64,000 nucleotides of DNA from Candidatus Babeliales bacterium (GCA_040879965.1 JBBDJI010000012.1:62001-126000); one strand, 5' to 3'; positions 25,422-34,859 are shown, numbered from the stretch's first letter. Made by a program: numbers and translations. The notes: generated by a model from the sequence alone, not told the origin.

Positions 25422-25877
25422 ATGATAACTATACGTAATACACAACGCAAAATTCAGATTAATGAAAAAAAAATTAGAGAGAATGTGCAACAGATTCTTG
25501 ATATTCTAGATTATAGTGATTTTGATATTGGGATTTGGTTAACTACTAATAAAACAATTCAAGCTTATAATCGTGATTATCGTAATAAAGATAAGCCAAC
25601 TGACATTCTTTCTTTTCCTTTTTATCCTGATCTAAAGCCACCTAAACGTATCTATCCAAAAAATGAAGACGAAAAAAACCTCGGCGATATAATTATTTCT
25701 CTTGAATACGTGAAAAAAGATGCACAGCGCTTAGGCATCTCATTTGAAAAAAGAATACAAATACTTTTAGTACATGGTATTTGCCATCTACTTGGCTATG
25801 ATCATCAAACAGATGACGATTACAAAATTATGAGAAAAAAAGAAGCATTTTTATTAAAAAAATTAAATTCTGCATAA
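25422..25877 (+). CDS. ybeY: Endoribonuclease YbeY
   Basis: The 151-residue zinc-dependent RNase acts in 16S rRNA 3'-end maturation and ribosome quality control. The metal motif HGICHLLGYDHQTDDD (around 115-130) supplies the three histidines. DKPTDILSFPFYP (around 53-65) and LGDIIISLEYV are also family hallmarks. SD TAGGA precedes ATG 25422. Length is typical. It lies 31 bases after valS and is probably in the same unit. Confidence 0.95.
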   Translation: MITIRNTQRKIQINEKKIRENVQQILDILDYSDFDIGIWLTTNKTIQAYNRDYRNKDKPTDILSFPFYPDLKPPKRIYPKNEDEKNLGDIIISLEYVKKDAQRLGISFEKRIQILLVHGICHLLGYDHQTDDDYKIMRKKEAFLLKKLNSA

Positions 25878-25968
25878 CTTATTTTTACTTGTTTATAAAA
25901 ATTTATACAAATAATTGAAATATAGTAACAAATAATAGTATGTTGGCTAAGAAAGCCAGGAGGTAGCT

Positions 25969-26772
25969 TTGAAGCCGTATACTAAAATGCTATTATTATT
26001 TGCAGTTATTTTTATCTCTTTTTATTTGAAGCCAGAAGAATCATCACCTAAACCAACCAATATACATTCTACTGGGCCAACAAGTGTTTTTGTAAATGTA
26101 CATAATACCAACAACAATAATAACAATAATTCTAATCAACAAAACCAGCACAATGATCCCAAAATTCATAATTCAATTGCTCATGTTTGTTCGTACATAA
26201 TCCCTAGTTTTATAATGAAAAAAATTCAAAATAAAGAATTATCAGCTGCAAAAACACAAGAAAATTTGATAACTTTGCGCAATTTTATAATCAAGTATTT
26301 GATTCTAAATCAATATAAAATTATATTTGGTAGTTGTTTTACTGCTTATGGCTCGTTATGGGGTAATCTTTTATTATCTGCATATTATGTAGCACAAGAT
26401 CATGGATGGGCTAATTGGAAGAACAATATTGCTTTTGAAATGCTCCGGGCTATTCCACAACAAGAGCTGGGTAAGGAATTGCTCTATGCAATACAAAAAA
26501 AATATCAATCACCCACGAATTTAACTGATTTTTTAACACCGCTTATGCTATTTTTAAAAGATATAGAAAAAGAAAAAAAAAAGCTCAATAAATTTTTAAA
26601 CACACATAAATTAATTAAAGCTATATATTTAAAAAGAATATTTCCTACCCAAGAAAATCTTATTAAAAAAACGCAAGAAAGAATTATGCGATTAGATTAT
26701 TTAAAAGATGTATTCCTTCATTGGATAACTGATTATAAAATTGCGCTTAATACGCAAAGTCCTGGATCATGA
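25969..26772 (+). CDS. Unknown membrane or exported protein with Asn-rich segment
   Basis: The 267-residue protein is not recognised. It uses a TTG start at 25969, supported by a perfect AGGAGGT four bases upstream. A hydrophobic signal or anchor (about 6-20) is followed by a low-complexity asparagine/glutamine segment (about 45-62, a run of seven Asn within it), then a second hydrophobic region around 110-140 (YKIIFGSCFTAYGSLWGN) and a lysine-rich helical tail. It overlaps the next gene by ATGA, so the two are translationally coupled and may form a pair. Confidence 0.65.
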   Translation: MKPYTKMLLLFAVIFISFYLKPEESSPKPTNIHSTGPTSVFVNVHNTNNNNNNNSNQQNQHNDPKIHNSIAHVCSYIIPSFIMKKIQNKELSAAKTQENLITLRNFIIKYLILNQYKIIFGSCFTAYGSLWGNLLLSAYYVAQDHGWANWKNNIAFEMLRAIPQQELGKELLYAIQKKYQSPTNLTDFLTPLMLFLKDIEKEKKKLNKFLNTHKLIKAIYLKRIFPTQENLIKKTQERIMRLDYLKDVFLHWITDYKIALNTQSPGS

Positions 26773-27266
26773 AACTAAATATTTTTATTTTTTGTATTAT
26801 TTTTGTATTTCAAGTTCATGGTATTTTCTCACCAGAATTTATTAGTACATTTACCAATCCACAACAACCACAGTTTTATGAAAAATATTATACACCTCCA
26901 CCATCAGAAGCTGATCCGGGTATTTTATTGCCTGCTTGTTTATTAGCAACTATGCTTAATTATGTTTCAATAGGTATTGCGATATATTTGTTTGTTAATA
27001 GAGCATATCAATTGCAAAACGAACTTTCTGAAATTCAATCAACTCATTTTTGGCAAGCTCCAATGAATGCCCTTAGAAAATTAAATCGCTATACCCATTG
27101 TTTATGGGATATTGGCAAAACTGCATTACAAATTACAATCATCAGATTAATAACAAAATGTTTTATGCAAAATGCGTGTCCAAAAGATTTACGATCACAT
27201 AGAAATAATAAAAAGCTTGAAATATACGTAACTAATAATCAATTAAAGCCAGCAAATCCTAATTGA
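26769..27266 (+). CDS. Unknown exported membrane protein
   Basis: The 165-residue protein is not recognised. It has a signal peptide (1-18, ending VHG), a proline-rich stretch (YYTPPPSEADPG around 39-50), a hydrophobic helix (about 53-78) and a second amphipathic helix around 115-135 with two cysteines. It is coupled to the upstream gene by a 4-base overlap. Its last 28 bases overlap the 3' end of the convergent MCE gene, so no terminator separates them. Confidence 0.65.
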   Translation: MKLNIFIFCIIFVFQVHGIFSPEFISTFTNPQQPQFYEKYYTPPPSEADPGILLPACLLATMLNYVSIGIAIYLFVNRAYQLQNELSEIQSTHFWQAPMNALRKLNRYTHCLWDIGKTALQITIIRLITKCFMQNACPKDLRSHRNNKKLEIYVTNNQLKPANPN

Positions 27267-28726
27267 GCAAAAAGATATTTTATATCTTCATCACAGAATC
27301 TGATACCGGCTCCAAAAAATCCATTTGCATTTTCTTTACTTATAAAATCATCTGCACCAAAAGCCATATATAAATTACGCAACAAGAAAAGTCTATTTAT
27401 CCATTTGAGATGTGGCCGCTTATCATCAAATCTATCTCGTCCTTTAAAATCAAAAGCTTCAAAAGTAGTAATCCATCTAAATTTATCAGTACCAAAAGGA
27501 ATGTGAAAATCAACACCAAAACCAGCACTACTTTCAATAAACCCAATTCTAAATGCAAAATCTTTATAAATTTTACCTACTTGCGCACCAAATTTTGCTT
27601 TATCCAATGTGCGTTTCCTACGTTCAATTTTTCCAACAAGTTCTGGAATTGCAACACCTTGTTTAATCAATTCACTTGGTAAAAATTCTACACATTGTTC
27701 ATCATACCAACGTACATCTTGAATACTTCTTTTTATATTTCCTCTTTGTGTCATCACATATTGAAAAAGATAAAAATGATCATCATTTGGATGAATACGA
27801 ATATCCAGATAGCCTTTTGCATCTTCAAAATTTACATTTTCTGCTGGCCGATACATATATTCACCATGGCTATCAAAAACAATATTTAAATTATCAACTT
27901 TATGGAAATATTTTTTTAATGATTGTACGGTTACTTTAATATCATGATAGGTCTCATCTTCATTAATCAGTTTTCCTATCAATCCAGTACCGTTATCTAT
28001 TTTCTGGGCAACTGAACCGATATTTTTAAAACCATTTCGCGCTTCAACTGCAGCATCTTCTAATGCTAACGCAGTACTTTCTAATCGATTAGCTACTGTT
28101 CCTAAATCTTTGTCTATACGACCAGAAACACGTTCAATACTTTCTTTAATTGAAGGTACGGCTTCCTTCATATGATGAATCATATCTTTAAAATCAGTAA
28201 TCATTACATTAAGATTTTTTTTACCTTGTAGGCCTCCAAAATTTTCTTGTAATGAGTCAGTAACTCCTTCAAGGTTATGTGCTATTTTTGCTACTGTGTG
28301 TAAAATACTATCAATAGATGCAGGCGACTTTCCGGGAGTTATTAATGATTTTCCAATAGATAATTGCGGCAATGCTGGATTTCCTGGAAGCAATTCAACA
28401 TATTTCGCACCAAGTAATCCTTCTTGTCTAACAACCGCCTGAGCATCAAGATATAACAAATAATATTTATGAACCATAATAGTTGCTCGAGCTTGATATG
28501 AATTATCGTCAACTAATATAATTTTTTCAACCCAGCCAACTTTTACTCCAGCAATTTTTACATCAGCTTTTTTTTCCAGTCCAGAAACATCGTTAAAAAA
28601 AACAGTATATGGATGATATTGCCAACGATCTGGCCTAAATATCCCTAAAAAAATTGTCATATAAAAAAAAATGCTTATAGCGCTGAGAACAAACAGGCCT
28701 ACTGCCGTCTCTGTTTTAATCTGCAA
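27239..28726 (-). CDS. MCE/MlaD family protein with barrel-like C-terminal region
   Basis: The inner-membrane-anchored protein handles lipid transport across the periplasm. One N-terminal helix (about 8-28) is followed by the MCE domain: YHPYTVFFNDVSGLEKKADV, IAGVKVGWVEKI, QEGLLGAKYVELLPG. A long helical segment follows (about 130-270), then a beta-rich region. The tail (RIGFIESSAGFGVDF, WITTFEAFDFKGRDRF, NLYMAFGADDF, FFGAGIRFCDEDIKYLF) looks like outer-membrane strands and matches a known MCE subtype of other Gram-negatives. I choose TTG 28726 (495 residues), since AAAGGA lies seven bases upstream; the alternative TTG 28747 has no SD. It is last in the gsp operon. Confidence 0.85.
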   Translation of the reverse strand: MQIKTETAVGLFVLSAISIFFYMTIFLGIFRPDRWQYHPYTVFFNDVSGLEKKADVKIAGVKVGWVEKIILVDDNSYQARATIMVHKYYLLYLDAQAVVRQEGLLGAKYVELLPGNPALPQLSIGKSLITPGKSPASIDSILHTVAKIAHNLEGVTDSLQENFGGLQGKKNLNVMITDFKDMIHHMKEAVPSIKESIERVSGRIDKDLGTVANRLESTALALEDAAVEARNGFKNIGSVAQKIDNGTGLIGKLINEDETYHDIKVTVQSLKKYFHKVDNLNIVFDSHGEYMYRPAENVNFEDAKGYLDIRIHPNDDHFYLFQYVMTQRGNIKRSIQDVRWYDEQCVEFLPSELIKQGVAIPELVGKIERRKRTLDKAKFGAQVGKIYKDFAFRIGFIESSAGFGVDFHIPFGTDKFRWITTFEAFDFKGRDRFDDKRPHLKWINRLFLLRNLYMAFGADDFISKENANGFFGAGIRFCDEDIKYLFAQLGFAGFN

Positions 28727-28737
28727 GATAATGTCCT

Positions 28738-29781
28738 TTAAAGCCAATATAATTTCTGTATAATAAATTCTTCTTGCGCATCAGTTTTTTTTGCGCGTCT
28801 TTCTATAATAGCAAAAATTTTTTGAGTTATCGCGCCAATTTTACCGAAAGATAAAACAGAAAACATCGTTGGCTCAAATGGATTTTGCAATAATTCCTGT
28901 GCAAACTTAGGAAGACCTTTGAAATCTTTTCCATAAAAAGGTTGTAATTGTTTTTCCCAAATTTGTGCTGCTGGAGCAGTAAATCCTTTAAATTCCTTTG
29001 CAATATCTGTGGCATATTTTAGACGTTTTTCAATATCACCAGATTCTGCTCGTTTTAAATTAAAAAGTGCGCAAATAGAATCTGATAAAAACCATGGTTG
29101 CAATGTTTTTTTATTTGAATAAACCGTAAAAATATCAGTTAAATAAATAGGCCGTTTTGCTTTAATTCCTTTTATAGGGGGTTCATAAAATAAAATTTGT
29201 GAAAAACTACGTTGAAATTCAGGGATAGTTAGTAACTCAGTTACATCAGTTAATTTATAGTTACGTTGTTTTAAAAATTTCTCAAATGAACTAAACAAAT
29301 CTTTATCGCTATCAAATTTTCTCATGCTATTAAAAATTTCTTGGAAAAGCTTTTTAGCATCGCCAGCTTGCTTGCCTTCATTTATAAATTTTTTCTGTTC
29401 AAAATCAAAAAATTGATTAATATCTATTTTCCCTTGTTCACACATGATAACAATACTTACACTGCCATCAATGCCATCTACTTTTTTATTCAAAGAAAAC
29501 TCTTGCACTCGATTCAAAACAGGAATTACTCGTTTAAAAATTTCTTTATTATCCTGTTTACCTTCACCAGTTCCTGTTTTGCTTAAAGAGAGTTGACTAA
29601 AAGCTAATTGAATACCACCTAACGCTAAAGTTTTTGCTTTTTCTCGTTCGATCATTGTTTGATCAAAATGAATATGAACAGTACCACGATTAAATAATTG
29701 TGTCGCAATTATAGTAATAATTGAAAGAATCATAAGTGTTAAAACAAGAATATAGCCTTCTGATTTTTTTATATCATTCAT
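28738..29781 (-). CDS. gspK: Type II secretion minor pseudopilin GspK-like
   Basis: The 347-residue protein starts with a prepilin-like N terminus (KSEGYILVLTLMILSIITII). It lacks the Glu at mature position 5, which is characteristic of GspK, the tip pseudopilin, and it is the largest of the set. The region with QGKIDINQFFDF and the following helical domain agrees with GspK's first segment (normally KININ-type). Start and preceding stop overlap by one base (TAATG). It completes the I-J-K tip complex with the next two genes. Confidence 0.82.
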   Translation of the reverse strand: MNDIKKSEGYILVLTLMILSIITIIATQLFNRGTVHIHFDQTMIEREKAKTLALGGIQLAFSQLSLSKTGTGEGKQDNKEIFKRVIPVLNRVQEFSLNKKVDGIDGSVSIVIMCEQGKIDINQFFDFEQKKFINEGKQAGDAKKLFQEIFNSMRKFDSDKDLFSSFEKFLKQRNYKLTDVTELLTIPEFQRSFSQILFYEPPIKGIKAKRPIYLTDIFTVYSNKKTLQPWFLSDSICALFNLKRAESGDIEKRLKYATDIAKEFKGFTAPAAQIWEKQLQPFYGKDFKGLPKFAQELLQNPFEPTMFSVLSFGKIGAITQKIFAIIERRAKKTDAQEEFIIQKLYWL

Positions 29782-30740
29782 TATGTTTTTTGACCTAACA
29801 AATTAATAATTTCTTTAACCGATTGTTTTATTTCTGCTAAAGTCGGTAATTTTTGTCCTTGTGCTTTTTGTTTTTTTTCAGCTTGTTCTTTTGATGGTTC
29901 CGGTGGTTTGACCGTTTCCGTTGGCTTTAATTCTAAGCTAGCTTGAAAACATGGCACTTGATACATAAATTCAAACGTACGTGATTCTTCAAATTGATTA
30001 TCCCAAAAAGTAACCGTGCATTGTATGAAATTAGGAATTTTTGGTTTTTTTTGATCAGGCTTATCGATAGTAGGTTTCCATTCTGAAAGTGTTTCAAATG
30101 TAACGGTTTCTTGCTTCGCTTTTTCATCGCTTTTTTTTGGAACCTTAAATATTATTTTGAATTCTTTAATATTATCAATAAGTTTATATTTTTTAATTTT
30201 TTTTGGTGCAGTTGGTTTGTAAGCAGAAAATTCAAGCTCTCCTCCTTCTTGCCTTGTTAGGTTAAATGAGCCTTTTTTTTCAGGGTCAGCTTCTAATCGA
30301 TAGACAACCCGCACTATACGTGGATTAATAATTGCATTTTCTGCATGTTCATAAACACGAATTGGATTAGTTGTTATAAAAGTTAATTCTGCTAAATTGC
30401 CTGCTTGATTAGTACTTACAAATACATCTTTTAGCGGCTTTGGTTTTTCTTTTGTTGCCACTTCTTTTTTCTGGAGTCCAGCCTTTTTTTTCTCTTGATC
30501 GACCTTTTTTTCAGGTTCTTTTTTTAACTCTTCAATAGCTTGTAGTGGCACAAAAATACCCGTAAAATCTTTTTCTAATTGATTGTTTAATATACTAATA
30601 CGTGTATTGAGATCCATTATATCTTCAGCAACAACTGAAGTGCGATTTATTTGAAAAAAACTCGTAAACAAAACACTGAGCAATAATGAGCCTAAAAGGA
30701 GAACAAGTATTAATTCAATAATGGTATATCCTGGTTTCAT
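29781..30740 (-). CDS. gspJ: Type II secretion minor pseudopilin GspJ-like
   Basis: The 319-residue protein has the prepilin signature KPGYTIIELILVLLLGSLL (cleavage after Gly, Glu at mature position 5). It is longer than typical GspJ (about 200) because of a Lys/Pro/Glu-rich insertion around 70-105 (EKKVDQEKKKAGLQKKE) and a proline-rich tail. Strand-rich central part: AELTFITTNPIRVYE and RIVRVVYRLEAD. It is coupled to gspI by ATGA overlap. J assignment rests on order and on the strand pattern. Confidence 0.8.
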   Translation of the reverse strand: MKPGYTIIELILVLLLGSLLLSVLFTSFFQINRTSVVAEDIMDLNTRISILNNQLEKDFTGIFVPLQAIEELKKEPEKKVDQEKKKAGLQKKEVATKEKPKPLKDVFVSTNQAGNLAELTFITTNPIRVYEHAENAIINPRIVRVVYRLEADPEKKGSFNLTRQEGGELEFSAYKPTAPKKIKKYKLIDNIKEFKIIFKVPKKSDEKAKQETVTFETLSEWKPTIDKPDQKKPKIPNFIQCTVTFWDNQFEESRTFEFMYQVPCFQASLELKPTETVKPPEPSKEQAEKKQKAQGQKLPTLAEIKQSVKEIINLLGQKT

Positions 30741-31147
30741 GATTTTTGCTTTTCTGGTTTAAATAAAAAGCTAATTAATGTTTCTTCTTCTTTTGCAGAT
30801 CGCGAATCCCATTGGGCGGTAATATTTTCGATCATAATATTTTTAAATTCTTTAAGTGAGGACTCTTTTGGTGGTCTTTTTGTTGAATAACGAATAGTAG
30901 TTTCTGGTTCTTTAATAATTGTTTCCTTAGAAGGTTCTTTTTTTTGTGCCCGCTCAAAAAATACTTGCTGAATTTTATTTTTTAATAAAATAATACGTTC
31001 CATTCGTGCCGAAAATTGTACTATGCCTGAAAATGCAGTTGTTTGCAGCAAAATATTGGCCGTTAACAAAGAACCAAGCATAAATACGGCAAGCATAATC
31101 TCCATAAAACTTATGCCTGATTGTTTATGGTTTTTGAAATGTATCAT
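30737..31147 (-). CDS. gspI: Type II secretion minor pseudopilin GspI-like
   Basis: The 136-residue protein has the prepilin signature QSGISFMEIMLAVFMLGSLL (Gly before the hydrophobic helix, Glu at position 5). Size and place in the operon fit GspI, the nucleator of the pseudopilus tip. It overlaps gspH by 23 bases and gspJ by 4. Confidence 0.8.
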   Translation of the reverse strand: MIHFKNHKQSGISFMEIMLAVFMLGSLLTANILLQTTAFSGIVQFSARMERIILLKNKIQQVFFERAQKKEPSKETIIKEPETTIRYSTKRPPKESSLKEFKNIMIENITAQWDSRSAKEEETLISFLFKPEKQKS

Positions 31148-31682
31148 ATTCTCTAAATTGTGCGCTAAAGGGATTTAAAACTAAACTTATTGTTGTTGGC
31201 CTACCAGCATCTAATTGGGCGGTATCAACAAAATTTATAATAACTTCTTGTGCGAGCCCATCAGGAGCAATATAAAACCAAACTTGTTCGGTTTTAATAC
31301 CAGGCCGCGCAATTAATTCTTTACCTTCAACAAAAAATTGCTTGATTTCAATATTTTCAGTCCATTGATAGGTACTATTTAAGTATGAAATTTTTATTGG
31401 CTCAAACAGTGGTTTTGCTTTTTTATCTTTCTTTTCAGATTCGATTTCGACTTGTACTATTCTTTTTTCTAAATCAAATAATACCCGATGTGCTCGTTGG
31501 GTAATCAAAGCTTGTTGCCATGATAAACGAACTAATCCAGTAAGCCTACTTAAAAATTCTTTTCTTTTATAGCCTGGTATCACGTTTTGTAAATTAGGAA
31601 CAACAATGGTTGCCAAAAGCCCAATTAGCATAATGACAACCACCAATTCTAAAAACGTAAAACCTTTTTTTACAGATCCCAT
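31125..31682 (-). CDS. gspH: Type II secretion minor pseudopilin GspH-like
   Basis: The 185-residue protein begins MGSVKKGFTFLELVVVIMLI, a canonical class III prepilin signal with Glu at mature position 5. The C-terminal part is beta-rich (VWFYIAPDGLAQEVIINF), as in GspH/FimT proteins. It overlaps gspG by 13 bases and gspI by 23, typical of a tight operon. Confidence 0.82.
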   Translation of the reverse strand: MGSVKKGFTFLELVVVIMLIGLLATIVVPNLQNVIPGYKRKEFLSRLTGLVRLSWQQALITQRAHRVLFDLEKRIVQVEIESEKKDKKAKPLFEPIKISYLNSTYQWTENIEIKQFFVEGKELIARPGIKTEQVWFYIAPDGLAQEVIINFVDTAQLDAGRPTTISLVLNPFSAQFREYDTFQKP

Positions 31683-32092
31683 ACACTTATACGTTCTTCT
31701 GCTGACCCTTCAGGACCTTCTGATCCATAGGAATATAATTCATACGGATGTTTTTTACCTGGAGTTACCTTATAATAAAATTCATTGCCCCAACCATCTT
31801 TTGGCATTTTTTCAAAGGCAGGTTTCCATCCTTTTATTTCACCTTTAGGCCGTTCAACTAAATCTCTTAAACGGGTTGGATATTTATTATGTTGAATATG
31901 ATATAAATCAATTGCACTTTTTACTGATTTTAAACTAGCCTTAGTAGCACTTTCTTTTGCTGTACCAACAAATTGCAAGTAAGCAAATCCAGCAACAGAA
32001 GCCAATATCCCTAAAATCAATACCGCTACAACCAATTCCATAAAAGTAAATCCTGGTTGCACTATGCGTTTTTCTTGCTCTGCGTAAGTCAT
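31670..32092 (-). CDS. gspG: Type II secretion major pseudopilin GspG
   Basis: The 140-residue main subunit of the periplasmic pseudopilus. The prepilin signature is QPGFTFMELVVAVLILGILA. The globular domain shows the conserved GspG pattern: IDLYHIQHNKYPTRLRDL, DGWGNEFYYKV and YELYSYGSEGPEGS, the latter forming the calcium-binding loop near the C terminus. Length is normal. It sits directly downstream of gspF. This is the best-supported member of the cluster. Confidence 0.93.
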   Translation of the reverse strand: MTYAEQEKRIVQPGFTFMELVVAVLILGILASVAGFAYLQFVGTAKESATKASLKSVKSAIDLYHIQHNKYPTRLRDLVERPKGEIKGWKPAFEKMPKDGWGNEFYYKVTPGKKHPYELYSYGSEGPEGSAEERISVWDL

Positions 32093-32105
32093 AATAATTC
32101 CTTTC

Positions 32106-33323
32106 TTAGAATTGTATTTGCGTTAAATTTACTATCGGTTGTACTACCGATAATACAATAAAGCCAACCACAACACCCATAACAATAAGCATAATTGGTT
32201 CTAATAATGCAGATAACGTATCTGAGTATTCGGTTAAATCATCTTCATAATTTTTTGCAACCGTTAATAACATAAAATCTAACTGCCCACTCTGTTCACC
32301 AGTATTTATTAAATAAATAGCAATCGGCGGAAAAATATTAGTCTGTTTTAAATACTCAGCAATACGCCCTTGCTTGATAATTTTATCGCGCGCTTCTTCA
32401 AGCGCATCAGATAAAATACGATTATCAATGATATTAACCACAATATCAAGTGATTCTGCTAAGTTAACGCCACTTTCTACAAGCATGCCAAGTGTTCGTG
32501 AAAATTGCACGACTGCACTCATGCGTGCAAAATAACCTACTATTGGTAGTTTTAATTTTATTTGATCATATAATCGTGCGCCTGCTGGCGTTGATCGCCA
32601 ATAACGAAAAGCCAATATCAAAATAATAATTATACCTATAAGAATATACCAATAATTAATAAGAAAATCAGACAATCCCATTAAGAATCGTGTCGTTAAT
32701 GGTAATTCAGCACCTTGCGCGGCAAATGTTTGTACTAAATTGGGTAACACTAAAGTAAGCAATGCAATTACTACTAAAACAACAACGCTTAATTGAATTA
32801 TTGGATAACGCAATGCTGCTTTAACTTTTTTAGTTACCTCTTCGCGCCGTTCCATGTATTCAATAAGACGTTCTAAGATAATTTCTAATCTTCCAGTAGC
32901 TTCACCGGCACGCACCAGTTGAATATAAATGTTATCAAAAACTTTAGGAAATTGGGCTAACCCGTGTGCAAGCGACTGCCCTTCTTTAATGTTATCTCGT
33001 AAATCAATAATAATACGTTTTAAACGTCCTTCAAATTGTTCTACCAATAATTCTAATGCTTGCAATAACGGAACGCCAGATTTGAGCAAAACAGCTAATT
33101 GCTTAGTAAATAATATTTTATCTTTACTGGATACGCCACGCATAAAAAATTGCAAATAACGTCTCCAACCAACAACCATTTGCTCACGCGTCTGCTCAAT
33201 TAATGTTGGATAAAGCCCCCTTTTAGTAAGTTGTTCCCGTGCGCTTTCAACCGTTGACGCATCAATGGTTCCACGAGTACGTTTGCCATCTTTTGATAAA
33301 GCTTGATACAAAAAAAGAGCCAT
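32106..33323 (-). CDS. gspF: Type II secretion inner-membrane platform protein GspF
   Basis: The 405-residue GspF/PilC family protein forms the membrane platform with the assembly ATPase. Two copies of the T2SSF domain are visible: FTKQLAVLLKSGVPLLQALE with its following helices (about 68-190) and FSRTLGMLVESGVNLAESLD (about 270-395). Membrane helices lie around 167-190, 218-240 and 375-400. Starts MALFLYQALSKDGKRTRGTI as usual. It opens the operon; the ATPase gspE and the secretin gspD are not in this window. SD AAGGA precedes ATG 33323. Confidence 0.94.
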   Translation of the reverse strand: MALFLYQALSKDGKRTRGTIDASTVESAREQLTKRGLYPTLIEQTREQMVVGWRRYLQFFMRGVSSKDKILFTKQLAVLLKSGVPLLQALELLVEQFEGRLKRIIIDLRDNIKEGQSLAHGLAQFPKVFDNIYIQLVRAGEATGRLEIILERLIEYMERREEVTKKVKAALRYPIIQLSVVVLVVIALLTLVLPNLVQTFAAQGAELPLTTRFLMGLSDFLINYWYILIGIIIILILAFRYWRSTPAGARLYDQIKLKLPIVGYFARMSAVVQFSRTLGMLVESGVNLAESLDIVVNIIDNRILSDALEEARDKIIKQGRIAEYLKQTNIFPPIAIYLINTGEQSGQLDFMLLTVAKNYEDDLTEYSDTLSALLEPIMLIVMGVVVGFIVLSVVQPIVNLTQIQF

Positions 33324-33393
33324 TAAATCCTTAAATCAGTTAATAATTTTTTCTTTTCAATTCTTTAGTTGCACATTACTATTTTCTTGATAG

Positions 33394-33410
33394 AATACTT
33401 TTTAAGTATT
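33394..33410. promoter_or_regulatory. Inverted repeat near a possible promoter
   Basis: AATACTT (33394-33400), TTT, AAGTATT (33404-33410): perfect 7-base arms. It lies just after TTGATA (33387-33392) and before TATACC (33412-33417), a poor promoter pair with a 19-base spacer, upstream of the gene at 33441 and divergent from gspF. A regulator site is possible. Confidence 0.3.
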
Positions 33411-33440
33411 GTATACCTTTCTTGTTACAAGGAGTAGCGC

Positions 33441-34439
33441 ATGAAGGTAAAATTTTTTCAAGCATTATTTATTATAGCATTATTATTCATTCATAATGCA
33501 AAAGCAAATAGTAATCAATATTTTATTGATTCAGTCAATGAAAGTTCTTTAACTGAGACTGATGAAGCATTAAACTTGTTTTGCATTCCCATAAAATTTA
33601 CTAAATCTGGTATTAAATGCTTTTTAAAGCATACATTTTCACGTAATGAATATTCGGAATTTTTATCTCATGACTTTTTTCATTTAATAGAATTTTTGCA
33701 ATATGGTAAAGATAGTCATCAAAATACTATATTTTTACAATCAACTATTCGCCTTTTTTGCAATAAGGTAAAAGGCTGTAATTATGTAAGTGCTGATGCA
33801 TTCTCGAATACCATTGAACGCTTTCCAGCATTATTAGAAACATATTTTGTTAGAAAACCAACTTCTATATTTACTGAAGCAAAAAATACGATAAAACGAT
33901 TATTATATTCTACTTTTCTTTCCAAATTTGTTTTCTTTAAAGAAGATCCTGATAATTTTTTTGATGGGTTATCAGGCGATATTATTGAAGCATTAAATAA
34001 TACAAGTTTTATACAAAAGCATATTGATAACGAGCAATTAAGACAAAGTGTTCTTAAGTTTTTAGAAATTACATTAAATAAAGTTATTTGGACACCGTTA
34101 GATCAAGAAGAAGTATGGCACTCCGTTAAAAATATTTCTTATAAACTTGAAGAGCTTGAAAAAAGTAATATCATCAATCAAGATGAATTAGATGACCTTT
34201 TTCAATCATTGCTTTGTCGTTTTATTCACTTCCTTGATATCGCTGGTTCCGATCTTTCGACTGATGCTATTGCATTGATAAAAAAAGATATTGATGAAGG
34301 TAAATTATTGTTTTTAACACTTGAAGAACAAGAAGAATTTATTGAACCTAAAATAGCGCGTCTTAAACGAACATTGCAAATGGTGGAAACTCGTATTATT
34401 GCGCAAAGCCGAGGTTTGGTACCTTGTGCTTCAATTTAA
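33441..34439 (+). CDS. Unknown exported protein
   Basis: The 332-residue protein is not recognised. It has a signal peptide (1-22, ending AKA) and an otherwise helical, charged sequence with no membrane segment and no repeats that I can see. Cysteines are scattered (around 47, 60, 110, 117, 260 and 330). A charged helical part around 220-260 (VKNISYKLEELEKSNIINQD) could form a coiled coil. SD AAGGAG precedes ATG. It is monocistronic and divergent from gspF, so it could be a substrate of the secretion system, but only position suggests this. Confidence 0.65.
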   Translation: MKVKFFQALFIIALLFIHNAKANSNQYFIDSVNESSLTETDEALNLFCIPIKFTKSGIKCFLKHTFSRNEYSEFLSHDFFHLIEFLQYGKDSHQNTIFLQSTIRLFCNKVKGCNYVSADAFSNTIERFPALLETYFVRKPTSIFTEAKNTIKRLLYSTFLSKFVFFKEDPDNFFDGLSGDIIEALNNTSFIQKHIDNEQLRQSVLKFLEITLNKVIWTPLDQEEVWHSVKNISYKLEELEKSNIINQDELDDLFQSLLCRFIHFLDIAGSDLSTDAIALIKKDIDEGKLLFLTLEEQEEFIEPKIARLKRTLQMVETRIIAQSRGLVPCASI

Positions 34440-34520
34440 ATTTTATTCTATCACACAAGCAAAAAATCATATCTTTTAGAAAGTATGAATAACTAATAGA
34501 GCCTCCAGACATTACGCTCT

Positions 34521-34859
34521 TTATTTTTGATCTAAAGTAGGAATTTCACTGAGATCCAGTCGCACCCAAAGTTGTTGTAATTCTTCATAAGTTAATTGCG
34601 CAAAACCCTTATGCAAATAACCATTTGTAGGATCAATATAAAGACCTTTCGCTAATGTTTCTTTTTTTTTGTTTTTTGGTAACTGATTGAATTGTGCAAT
34701 AAAATGATCAATATATTCTTGTTTAGACTTAGCTGTCTTTTTAATGATAATTATTTTCCATGGATCAATAGCTTTACTATTATTATCTTTCATTGCCATC
34801 ATAACATTTATGGAATTGTATAAAGTTAATCCAAGAATAGTTATATACAATCGACTCAT
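34521..34859 (-). CDS. Small exported protein of unknown function
   Basis: The 112-residue protein is not recognised. It has a weak signal peptide (1-22) and a compact lysine-rich domain with two hydrophobic motifs, KGLYIDPTNGYLHKGF and QLTYEELQQLWVRLDL. SD AAGGGGA precedes ATG 34859. It lies nine bases after the outer-membrane-like gene and ends the three-gene unit that starts at 38929. Confidence 0.6.
   Translation of the reverse strand: MSRLYITILGLTLYNSINVMMAMKDNNSKAIDPWKIIIIKKTAKSKQEYIDHFIAQFNQLPKNKKKETLAKGLYIDPTNGYLHKGFAQLTYEELQQLWVRLDLSEIPTLDQK

Noticed and set aside
26120-26150. Asparagine codon run as a possible tandem repeat element
   Set aside because: It is simple AAT/AAC low complexity within a coding frame, not an array of a longer unit.
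27239-33323. Type IV pilus rather than type II secretion
   Set aside because: The F-G-H-I-J-K order, the GspG-type C-terminal loop and the Glu5-less GspK fit type II secretion better; no pilM-Q genes are seen.
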